DNA from: Eubacterium sp. UBA3720
Lineage (GTDB): Bacteria; Bacillota; Clostridia; Lachnospirales; Lachnospiraceae
DNA: 31,067 bases
NCBI GenBank assembly: GCA_002371335.1
Contig: DFHP01000003.1
Span: 660-31,726, forward strand
Direction: 5' to 3'
The notes under the pieces were generated by a model. It worked only from the letters and a program-made list of their open reading frames with translations, was not told where the DNA came from and made no database searches. The position numbers and the translations under genes are program-made. Of this stretch, positions 24,274 through 31,067 are shown piece after piece (position 1 is the stretch's first letter; the number at the start of each line of letters is the position of its first letter).

Positions 24274-24561
24274 TTAATCCTTATGATATCGATCCAACAC
24301 TGTATCATTCACATAGATTGCCTTCAGCTCTCCGAGGCGTTTGTAGTGAGCCTGCTGACCGTGGGAAGTCACATTTTCCGCCGTCTCCCAGTTCTCCAGC
24401 AGGATCAGATCATCCTCGTGCTCCAGAGAATAAGCGTACTCATAACGGAGATTTCCTTTCTCCGCGGCACACTTCCTGTCTATTCCCTCGGCACGGATCG
24501 CATTTACAAATTCCTCACGTTTACCCGACTTACAATGATATGTTACAACTAAGGCTTCCAT
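24274..24561 (-). CDS. ABM-domain protein, putative quinol-type monooxygenase
   Basis: A 95-residue single-domain protein of the antibiotic biosynthesis monooxygenase (YgiN-like) dimeric ferredoxin-fold family. The family pattern is seen: beta-strand start EALVVTYHCKSGKREEF, a central YEYAYSLEHEDDLILLENWE strand pair, and a following helix carrying a conserved His region (TSHGQQAHYKRL). Family members oxidise quinols or bind small reactive molecules without a cofactor; the substrate here is unknown. AAGGAG precedes the ATG. The 17-bp gap to the hydrolase and the 3-bp gap to the glycosyltransferase indicate one operon. Confidence 0.85.
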   Translation of the reverse strand: MEALVVTYHCKSGKREEFVNAIRAEGIDRKCAAEKGNLRYEYAYSLEHEDDLILLENWETAENVTSHGQQAHYKRLGELKAIYVNDTVLDRYHKD

Positions 24562-24578
24562 CTTTTCTCCTTTTCAGC

Positions 24579-25358
24579 TCACGCTCCTATGACATTCTTC
24601 AGATACTCCGCGTACATCTCAGGGTTGGAATACATAAACTCTGCGTGTTCAAATCCGTATATATCTCTGAAATCCGCATATGGGTACTGTTTTTTCAGGC
24701 GCTTTTTAGATTTTCTGGAAAAATCATTTTTTTCATAGAAAAAGATGAGCCTTTTCTGCATTACCACGTCCAGTGCCGGAAGGTTCGTATTAAACAGTGT
24801 CTCTGTGATATTTCTGACCGTCACGGGCGATACGTATCTGGCCGTATCTACAAAATTATTGACCACTTTGGAATTAACCAGAGAGTTATGGCTGATCATC
24901 AGTTTGACACGGGAATCATTCATCACGGAGACATATGCTTTTCCCTTTTCCTTGCCGGCGCACATATTTACATATCTCTGCGCTTTCTTTCTCATTCGCT
25001 CGATCGCCTGAGCAGAAAGCCGGAAAAACATGCCGCTGTCCAGGAAAAAATGATTGATCGGAATATCCGAAACTCTCGCAAGCTCCATGGCAACCGCCGC
25101 GCCAAGGTCTACGCCCTGCACAAGAGCCACCTCTTTGATATTCTTTTTCTTAAGATACCGGAGGATCTTAAGCGCTTCTCCTTCTTTGGAAATAAAGTGG
25201 CGGGACCCTTTATAATGTCCATCCAGCGTCGGAACGATCACATAGTAATTCTCTTTCAGATGTTCTGCCACCGGCATAACCATTTTTTCATTGCTCATCA
25301 TTCCGTGGATCAGGATGATGACCGGTCTGCCCTTTTTTCCCATAACATTAAAAATCAT
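24579..25358 (-). CDS. Alpha/beta-hydrolase fold protein with Asp at the nucleophile elbow
   Basis: A 259-residue alpha/beta-hydrolase. Motifs in order: the oxyanion-hole strand IILIHGMM (14-21), the nucleophile elbow QGVDLGAA (81-88), a cap region (about 105-170), a candidate acid in FFYEKNDF and the catalytic His in GFEHAEF near 240. The elbow has D84 where most lipases and esterases have Ser. Asp nucleophiles occur in haloalkane dehalogenases and epoxide hydrolases of this fold, so it may be such an enzyme or an inactive relative. GGGAGG precedes the ATG, and an extended -10 promoter lies at 25490-25498. It is the first gene of a three-gene operon. Confidence 0.82.
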   Translation of the reverse strand: MIFNVMGKKGRPVIILIHGMMSNEKMVMPVAEHLKENYYVIVPTLDGHYKGSRHFISKEGEALKILRYLKKKNIKEVALVQGVDLGAAVAMELARVSDIPINHFFLDSGMFFRLSAQAIERMRKKAQRYVNMCAGKEKGKAYVSVMNDSRVKLMISHNSLVNSKVVNNFVDTARYVSPVTVRNITETLFNTNLPALDVVMQKRLIFFYEKNDFSRKSKKRLKKQYPYADFRDIYGFEHAEFMYSNPEMYAEYLKNVIGA

Positions 25359-25489
25359 GATTCCACCTCCCTGTGAATATCTGCCTCTGCAGGACTCTGA
25401 AACAATATATCTTTCTTTCCCGCAGCGTTCGCAGCTTTTTTCACTGTAATCATAAAAAACTGTTCTGTTCGTTCTCTGAGTATGTCTGT

Positions 25490-25515
25490 ATTATAACAAA
25501 TAATTACGTATACGT
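25490..25515 (-). promoter_or_regulatory. Extended -10 promoter of the hydrolase operon with palindrome at -35
   Basis: The minus strand reads TGTTATAAT (-10 at 25490-25495, TG at 25497-25498). A 10-bp perfect palindrome ACGTATACGT (25506-25515) overlaps the expected -35 position and may be an operator. The leader to the ATG at 25358 would be about 125 nt. Confidence 0.4.
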
Positions 25516-25528
25516 GATCATTAATATG

Positions 25529-26647
25529 TCAGATTTCATTTCCTGTGCGCTCAAGCGCTGCTGCAATGACCGCGTCCATATCATAATATTTATACTCTCC
25601 GAGCCTGCCGCCAAAGATAACATGATCCTCTTTTTCCGCAAGCTTACGGTATCTCTCATAAAGCGCGCTGTTTTTTTCATCATTGACCGGATAATAGGGT
25701 TCATCGCCCGGTTTCCATTCAGAACTGAATTCGCGGCTGATGACCGTCTTTGGCAGATCGTTTCCTTCCGCGTCTTTGCCGAATTCAAACCATTTATGCT
25801 CGATGATCCTTGTCCAGGGCGTCTCAGCGTCTGTATAATTGACCGCCGCATTGCCCTGAAAATTCGGTTTGTCCAGAATTTCATTTTCAAAGCGTACCGA
25901 GCGATACTCCAGATATCCGAGCGAATATCCGAAATACGCATCGATGGGGCCTGTATAGATCACTTTGTCTGCCATTGCGTCGTACGCCTCTTTCGAAGCC
26001 AGATAATCCTCCTCCAGACGTACCTCTGCCCCATCCAGCATATTTGCGGTCATCGCCGTATATCCTCCGATGGGAATACCCTGATAAAGCGCGTTAAAAT
26101 AATTATTGTCAAAGGTCAGACGTACCGGAAGACGTTTGATGATGAACGCCGGCAGCTCTGTACATTTTCTGCCCCACTGCTTCTGCGTATATCCCTTGAC
26201 CAGTTTCTCATAAATATCTGTACCTACCAGAGAGATCGCCTGCTCCTCCAGATTCTCCGGCTCCGTGATACCGGCCGCCTTTCTCTGTTCCTCGATCCTG
26301 GCAGCCGCCTCTTCCGGCGTGACTACTCCCCACATTTTATTAAAGGTATACATGTTAAAGGGCAGCGAATATAGTTCACCTTTGTAGTTTGCCACGGGGG
26401 AATTCGTGAATCGGTTGAACCGGGCAAAGCGGTTCACATACTCCCACACCTTTGTGTTGTTTGTATGGAATATATGAGCGCCGTATTTATGTACGTTTAT
26501 GCCTTCGATCTTTTCTGTATATACATTTCCCGCGATATGCGGTCTTTTATCAATGACAAGCACTTTCTTTCCCGCGTCCATTGCCTCCCTGGCAAATACC
26601 GCGCCGTAAAGACCGGCTCCGACAATCAGATAATCATATTTATTCAT
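25529..26647 (-). CDS. glf: UDP-galactopyranose mutase
   Basis: A flavoenzyme interconverting UDP-galactopyranose and UDP-galactofuranose, the donor for galactofuranose-containing surface glycans. The 372-residue length is typical. The FAD-binding start is YLIVGAGLYGAVFA (GAGLYG at 10-15), followed by the family stretches HKYGAHIFHTNN and GYTQKQWGRKCTELP, and the C-terminal FAD contact GRLGEYKYYDMD. AAGGAA precedes the ATG, 28 bp after the one-TM gene. No galactofuranosyltransferase is recognised with certainty; the nearby family 2 enzyme is a candidate. Confidence 0.97.
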   Translation of the reverse strand: MNKYDYLIVGAGLYGAVFAREAMDAGKKVLVIDKRPHIAGNVYTEKIEGINVHKYGAHIFHTNNTKVWEYVNRFARFNRFTNSPVANYKGELYSLPFNMYTFNKMWGVVTPEEAAARIEEQRKAAGITEPENLEEQAISLVGTDIYEKLVKGYTQKQWGRKCTELPAFIIKRLPVRLTFDNNYFNALYQGIPIGGYTAMTANMLDGAEVRLEEDYLASKEAYDAMADKVIYTGPIDAYFGYSLGYLEYRSVRFENEILDKPNFQGNAAVNYTDAETPWTRIIEHKWFEFGKDAEGNDLPKTVISREFSSEWKPGDEPYYPVNDEKNSALYERYRKLAEKEDHVIFGGRLGEYKYYDMDAVIAAALERTGNEI

Positions 26648-26675
26648 AAAACAATTCCTTCTTATTTCTGCTCTT

Positions 26676-27173
26676 TCAGGAAAGGACCTTCCTGATCACC
26701 TCCAGATAGTATCCGGCTCTTGCGGTCTCTTCGGCCGGAAAGTCCCTACCCCGCTCCCTGCCGTATGCATGGTCAAGAGCGATCTCCTCCAGCTTCGGGA
26801 TCATCCGTTGTACTGTGGGCGGCATTTTCCCCTCGGAAGCGGCCAGCAGCTTTGTCAGCTCCAGCAACTCAGTTCCCGGCCCCAAAAGATTTTCCGGCGT
26901 TTCCATTAACCGACCGATCCGCTCTGTTATATCTTTTTTTATATCTTTTTCAGAGGCGCCTCCATCCACGGGGATACCGAAACGGGTCTTTTCCCCGGCG
27001 GCGGCAGGCCTTTCCCATTGCAGTCTCCGGTCACTCATCTCCGCCTTCTGATGATCTCGGGCAAAACTCTTTTCGTTGTGCAGACGCATCCACTGCACGA
27101 TGACCAGCAAAATACCGCAGACCAGAATAGCTCCTGTTAAACTACTGATGATAATATTAAAAACCATCTGCAT
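26676..27173 (-). CDS. Small one-TM protein of unknown function
   Basis: 165 residues from the ATG at 27171-27173, chosen because AAAGGAAAG lies just upstream; an in-frame GTG six codons earlier has no such site. One TM helix at about 5-27 is followed by a soluble, charged domain of about 135 residues, with a predicted helical C-terminal half (IGRLMETPENLLG to the end). I do not recognise a family. It precedes glf by 28 bp and is probably co-transcribed. The N-terminal anchor and cytoplasmic-looking domain suggest a scaffold or regulator, but nothing in the sequence proves it. Confidence 0.7.
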   Translation of the reverse strand: MQMVFNIIISSLTGAILVCGILLVIVQWMRLHNEKSFARDHQKAEMSDRRLQWERPAAAGEKTRFGIPVDGGASEKDIKKDITERIGRLMETPENLLGPGTELLELTKLLAASEGKMPPTVQRMIPKLEEIALDHAYGRERGRDFPAEETARAGYYLEVIRKVLS

Positions 27174-27219
27174 AGCTTTCCTTTCCTGCACCGTTGGTGT
27201 CCATTTTTGTGTAAGATGA

Positions 27220-27378
27220 CCCCCGCCTCTTAAGCGGCGGGTTATGACAAACTCTTCTCAACGGGGGCCAATACACACCACTGAGATAAACGCTCCACGA
27301 GGATGCTCAGGGATCCGGTCCGGAAGATGTCAGCTGAAGCTGACCTGAATCCCGGGCCAAGTCTCGCAAGCGAGACTT
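27220..27378. mobile_element. Hairpin cluster resembling IS200/IS605-type ends, no transposase
   Basis: Within about 160 bp lie four clean stem-loops: CCCGCC/GGCGGG (27222-27227 / 27236-27241); CTGAG/CTCAG (27281-27285 / 27306-27310) with an inner TCC-ACGA-GGA; GTCAGC/GCTGAC with TGAA loop (27329-27344), closed by GGGAT/ATCCC (27310-27314 / 27349-27353); and AAGTCTCG/CGAGACTT with CAAG loop (27359-27378). Subterminal hairpins and a terminal structured stretch are the hallmark of IS200/IS605 ends and of the omega RNA next to tnpB, but no tnpA or tnpB is present. It could be a miniature derivative or scar. It might also be an unrelated 3' structure of the upstream gene, whose stop is 13 bp away. 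Confidence 0.4.
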
Positions 27379-27391
27379 GAATTCTCTAAGA

Positions 27392-29002
27392 TCATCCCGC
27401 TGCAACGGTCATTCCCGTCAGCAGATTGTCATTAGCCCTGACCCATCCTGAAGCTGTCTCGGAATGAAGGAAATAATAAACATTTTCTCCCGAACCGTTC
27501 GTATGGATCTGCATTGTGGTCAGTCTGACAGGCGTTCCCGCAGTAACAAGTCCGGACTGACTGCCTCCCGGCGCCGAGAAAAGCTGTGTAGTTATAGCCA
27601 TCGTTCCTTCAACGTCCTCTATAAACGCCTCGCTGTTCATGACGATGTACTGGTTTTCTCCGGTCACGACCTGTCCCGCGGCATTGTTAAACAATCCGAG
27701 CGTAGGCTTCGGATCAGCAAGCAGCGTGCCATCGATCACATAATTTTGGCTTCTGCCGGTAAAGTAATACACTTCATTCACCATGCTGTTTCCGAATTTA
27801 TAAGTGGTAAAACCACCTCTTCCGTCGATCGACTCCGGCGAGAACGCGCCTGCGCTTGCCTCAACAGAGCCTATGCTGTAAACATTGTTATCATCGTAGG
27901 CAAATATATAAACCATTGTCACGGTTTCAGTTATCTTTGCCTCTACGAGAACATTTTTATAATTATCATATTTATTGATATCCACCGCAAAGGACTGCAG
28001 AGACTGCGCGTTGACATTCTCCGCCAGCGCGGAATTGCCGTCCACGCCGACCATAATATATGCATAAGCGCCGTTTGTATTCTGCTCAGACATTACAGTG
28101 ATCTTATTTGTATCAGAAGAACCGACTTTTTTCTCCTCATTCAATACAAGCTCCGTCAGCTCAGGTATGTTCTCTTCCTCCTTCTCTTCTCCAAGCGCAT
28201 ACCATGCGATCCCCTCGTCTGTCCAGCCTGATCCCAGATACGTACTGACCTCATTCTGATCGGAGGTATAATGATAAACTCCTGTAGTGCCATAGGGATT
28301 GAACTGTCTGTATACGGGGATTCCCTTTTCATCGTTCGAATACCATGCGATACCTTCATCAGTCCAGCCGCTCTGTGCCAGCTGCGTTCTCATGGCTTCA
28401 TCCATGGTATAGTAATGCTCGCCTGACGCAGGATTCACCAGACGGTAAACCGGCGAGGATGATTCTGCCGGCTCGCTCCATGCGGCTCCGTTCATTTCCC
28501 AGCCGGCTTCACAGAACGCTGTTATTTCTGATACGTCAGCCGTATACAGGTACTCGTCTGTAGCTGTACTGTGAAGACAGTATATAGTCGTCCTGTCATG
28601 ATGTCCGCTTCCGGACCCCTCAGATTTTCCGGTTTCCGCACCGGGAATATCTGTAACGACCGCACTTCCCGACGACGCGGCATCCCTTACTCCTGCTGAA
28701 GGCCTTTCATACTCTGTGGCGGTTTTTATGCCCAGCCTTCCCAGGTCGATTCCATGCTCCGATAAAAAAGAATTAACCTTCTCGGTCGTAAGAAGCAGAT
28801 ACCCGGCAAGTCCCAGGATCACTATAAAAACAAGCACATTAAATAACGTCATAAAAAAGCCGGCAACCGCGCCGCCCCTCTTTTTCTTTTCTGCTTTTTT
28901 CTTTTTCGGCACAGACTGATCTTTGTTCATGTTTTCGGTGCCCTGACTCTGCTCATTCATTTGAAGACTGTCCCCATCTTTTCCATGATCCTGTTTACTC
29001 AC
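27392..29002 (-). CDS. Membrane-anchored extracellular protein with DUF5648-type repeats
   Basis: Function unknown; probably surface exposed. The start is GTG at 29000-29002, because AAAGGAG lies upstream at proper spacing; the longer frame has no ribosome site. In the 536-residue product, residues 1-47 are hydrophilic and Lys rich, and a TM helix lies at about 48-71. A Ser/Gly linker follows, then at about 136-270 three consecutive DUF5648-like units, each with [VI]YR..NP..G.H.YT and a GW..EG.AWY ending. The first unit is degenerate. A beta-rich central region follows, then a C-terminal SH3b-like stretch ending near GWVRAND. DUF5648 occurs with wall hydrolases and adhesins in Gram-positives; no catalytic domain is seen here. 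It lies between comEC and the glf operon. Confidence 0.88.
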   Translation of the reverse strand: MSKQDHGKDGDSLQMNEQSQGTENMNKDQSVPKKKKAEKKKRGGAVAGFFMTLFNVLVFIVILGLAGYLLLTTEKVNSFLSEHGIDLGRLGIKTATEYERPSAGVRDAASSGSAVVTDIPGAETGKSEGSGSGHHDRTTIYCLHSTATDEYLYTADVSEITAFCEAGWEMNGAAWSEPAESSSPVYRLVNPASGEHYYTMDEAMRTQLAQSGWTDEGIAWYSNDEKGIPVYRQFNPYGTTGVYHYTSDQNEVSTYLGSGWTDEGIAWYALGEEKEEENIPELTELVLNEEKKVGSSDTNKITVMSEQNTNGAYAYIMVGVDGNSALAENVNAQSLQSFAVDINKYDNYKNVLVEAKITETVTMVYIFAYDDNNVYSIGSVEASAGAFSPESIDGRGGFTTYKFGNSMVNEVYYFTGRSQNYVIDGTLLADPKPTLGLFNNAAGQVVTGENQYIVMNSEAFIEDVEGTMAITTQLFSAPGGSQSGLVTAGTPVRLTTMQIHTNGSGENVYYFLHSETASGWVRANDNLLTGMTVAAG

Positions 29003-29075
29003 ACAAACTATCTCCTTTGCTTTTGTATTACACAGGCAGCTGCGAAAGTCCGGAGGCGGGAAATTTGTTTGAATC

Positions 29076-29126
29076 ATTATACAATTTCCCAACTGCACAG
29101 AGCTTCTCTATTACCTGAATATTATA
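29076..29126 (-). promoter_or_regulatory. Two candidate -10 boxes before the DUF5648 gene
   Basis: TATAAT occurs twice on the minus strand, at 29076-29081 (preceded by TG) and 29121-29126. Neither has a good -35 box. The 263-bp gap 29003-29265 is AT rich and otherwise shows no gene and no convincing comEC terminator, only an A6/T6 pairing with little GC near 29230-29256. Confidence 0.3.
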
Positions 29127-29265
29127 CGGATAAATCATACTTTCAGTTTTCCGAACGGCATAATTCAGTTTATTTTAACATACGAACAAGCATGGTGACA
29201 ATCCCTGTGTTTTCATCTTAATATGTCTGAAAAAAGTTCCTGCACGCCATTTTTTAACAATATGA

Positions 29266-31067
29266 TCAGCCGCCTTCCCGGATGATCCGATATTGTTTGC
29301 CGTCACTTATCACTGTGACAGCTCCAAGGTCCTTCGTGACGAAATAATCTGCCCCTGCGTTTTTGATCCTGTCGAGGGTTTCCTGATGCGGATGTCCGTA
29401 CCGGCTGTTTCTCGGAGCAGAGATCAGACATACCTCAGGCGAACAGATTTTCAGCATCTCCTCTGACGTTGCGTTTCGGGAACCGTGATGCCCTACCTTC
29501 AGCACATCGACATCCTTCATTGCATGGATTGCGTTTTTTTCCCCCTCGCCCTCCAGATCTCCTGTCAGCAAGGCGGAAAAACTTCCAAGCTCCAATTCCA
29601 TTGTCATTGACGCTTCGTTGCCGCTGCCCTGATAGTCTTCTCCGGGAAACAGTATCCCGATGGTCATCTCTTTTCCTTTCTTATCGACGATCTTATCTCC
29701 CGCACTGAGATATCTAACCTTAACGCCTGCTTTTTCTGCTGTCTGAAAAAGACGTTTTCCCGTCTCATCTTCTTTCATCCAGCAGGGCATCATCAGGTAT
29801 TTTACCTTAACAGCAAGCTCCTTATTCCTGATGGATTCCAGTATTTCCTCTATCCCATTATAATGATCGGCATCCCCATGGGACAGAAAGATCCCTTCCA
29901 CATGTGTTATCCCCTGCTGTTTCAGGCAGGGAATGATGGTATATTTTCCCACATTACTCTCATCGCTGCTGCCTCCATCAACGATATATACTGTTCCGCT
30001 ATGCTGAATGACCAGACCATCCCCTTGTCCCACTGAAAGCATAGTCATTTTCAGAGGTTCATGTATTCTGAAGAAAAGAATGAAAATTCCGGCTGAAAGC
30101 AGGAGATAAGGAAGTAAACGAAGTGTTTTTTCTGACCGTAATATGCGCCCCGGCAGTTTTTTTCTCCTCCGCCTTGCACGGAGCAGGATCATTGAAATCG
30201 TAAGACATGCGTAAAAAACAAACAGCTGCGGAACCGAAGGCTGTCCGCAGATCCATGTAGTAAGGGGCAGCTCCCGTATAGCTCCTGCGATCTTTCCGAA
30301 GATACGAAGCAGCATGTCCGCAGGAAAAAGCGAGATCTTTGCGAAAAGGCGGCCGCAGGCTCCGATTCCCGTCATGCCTGCCAAAAAAAGGACCACCGAG
30401 CCGGCCACTCCGGCGCAGAGTATCATTCCTGTCATTGGAACCAAAACAACATTTGTAAAGAGCCCCATCAATGGTATCTCGTAAAAATAGAACGCCGTCA
30501 GGGGCACTGTCGCCAATGTGATCGATATGTATAAAAACGCCGCCTCCATAACCTTTTCCAGGTACCTCTTTTCAGGACTGCCGCGTCTCCAGAAATCCTG
30601 CGGGATCATCCCGTTCAGCACCGGATATACCACCGCTGCTCCTGCCACCGCTGCGACCGACATCTGAAACCCTGCGTAAAACAATATATGTGGTTCATAC
30701 AGAAGCATGAGAATCGCCGCAAGCGCCAGCGCGGAAAGTGTATCATAACTTCGTTTGGTCATACGGGCTCCCGTCATCACCGCAAACATGATCGCCGCCC
30801 GGACCGCGGAAACAGGAGATCCTGCGAACAGACAATATAAAAACATCATGATCGCCGAGAGCGGGGCTGCCGCCGCCAGAGGCAGACCGGCATATTGCAG
30901 GATAACAAATATTCCGTTTCCAAGAAAAGATATGTGAAGGCCTGAGATTGCCAGCACATGTGTCAATCCTCCCAGTCTGAAATCTATCTTGCTTTCCTCC
31001 TGCAGAAACTCCCTGTCCCCCAGCAGCATCCCGGACAAAACCCCTGCAGACTTCTGATCCATTACCT
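29266..31067 (-). CDS. comEC: ComEC/Rec2 DNA-uptake channel, C-terminal part (cut by window edge)
   Basis: The membrane channel that passes single-stranded DNA into the cell during transformation. About 600 residues are visible and the frame stays open to the edge, so the start (likely another 150-200 residues with the OB-like domain) lies outside. The competence domain begins with GMLLGDR and the family signature HVLAISGLHISFLG, followed by about eight TM helices. A metallo-beta-lactamase-like domain follows (LSVGQGDG, SHGDADH, GHHGSRNAT), suggesting nuclease activity on the non-transported strand. No disruption is seen. With comFC it points to possible competence. Confidence 0.95.
   Translation of the reverse strand, partial: VMDQKSAGVLSGMLLGDREFLQEESKIDFRLGGLTHVLAISGLHISFLGNGIFVILQYAGLPLAAAAPLSAIMMFLYCLFAGSPVSAVRAAIMFAVMTGARMTKRSYDTLSALALAAILMLLYEPHILFYAGFQMSVAAVAGAAVVYPVLNGMIPQDFWRRGSPEKRYLEKVMEAAFLYISITLATVPLTAFYFYEIPLMGLFTNVVLVPMTGMILCAGVAGSVVLFLAGMTGIGACGRLFAKISLFPADMLLRIFGKIAGAIRELPLTTWICGQPSVPQLFVFYACLTISMILLRARRRRKKLPGRILRSEKTLRLLPYLLLSAGIFILFFRIHEPLKMTMLSVGQGDGLVIQHSGTVYIVDGGSSDESNVGKYTIIPCLKQQGITHVEGIFLSHGDADHYNGIEEILESIRNKELAVKVKYLMMPCWMKEDETGKRLFQTAEKAGVKVRYLSAGDKIVDKKGKEMTIGILFPGEDYQGSGNEASMTMELELGSFSALLTGDLEGEGEKNAIHAMKDVDVLKVGHHGSRNATSEEMLKICSPEVCLISAPRNSRYGHPHQETLDRIKNAGADYFVTKDLGAVTVISDGKQYRIIREGG

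Noticed and set aside
29230..29256. comEC terminator made of A6/T6 pairing
   Set aside because: The loop side has no GC-rich stem, so the structure would be unstable.

Overview
The window looks like chromosomal DNA of a low-to-moderate-GC Gram-positive bacterium of the class Clostridia, most likely Lachnospiraceae. The evidence is the ClpX-, CdaA/CdaR-, LCP- and RecD2-type proteins, the strong GGAGG ribosome binding sites, a GTG-started rpsT and a TTG-started lepA. This placement is inference from family resemblance; no 16S rRNA or other taxonomic marker is present. All 24 protein genes I accept lie on the minus strand, so transcription runs from position 31067 towards 1. I found no tRNA, rRNA or CRISPR array.

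In transcription order: (a) 31067-29266 is the C-terminal part of comEC, cut by the window edge. (b) 29002-23236 is an accessory-looking block: a membrane-anchored DUF5648-repeat protein, a string of small hairpins resembling the ends of an IS200/IS605 element, a small one-TM protein, glf (UDP-galactopyranose mutase), an alpha/beta-hydrolase with Asp at the nucleophile position, a small ABM-type monooxygenase and a family 2 glycosyltransferase with a very basic tail. (c) 23235-18295 is the conserved housekeeping run holA, rpsT, lepA, hemW. A 165-nt four-way-junction RNA-like structure sits between rpsT and lepA, where spore formers often carry gpr and spoIIP. (d) 18223-11242 holds uvrA, a divergent mreB/mbl, recD2 and comFC. 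(e) 11133-9653 holds two coupled membrane-protein genes of unknown function. (f) 9543-7045 holds cdaA, cdaR and an HPr-like phosphocarrier, joining c-di-AMP synthesis with a sugar-PTS-type protein. (g) 6724-172 is an envelope block: an LCP-family cell-wall ligase, an HtrA serine protease with a long disordered cytoplasmic head, a divergent ClpX-like unfoldase, and a lipoprotein amidase whose catalytic Glu reads as Gln.

Likely transcription units: clpX-like plus amidase (promoter 2757-2785, terminator 38-83); htrA alone (promoter near 5243-5271, terminator-like hairpin 2791-2834); the LCP gene (terminator 5310-5345); rpsT (promoter 22075-22103, terminator 21661-21697); lepA-hemW (extended -10 at 21430-21438); hydrolase-ABM-glycosyltransferase (extended -10 at 25490-25498). 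Most of the window is ordinary core genome. The best leads for something new are the cloverleaf-like RNA at 21473-21637, the hairpin cluster at 27220-27378, and three palindromes phased at 42-43 bp upstream of holA.
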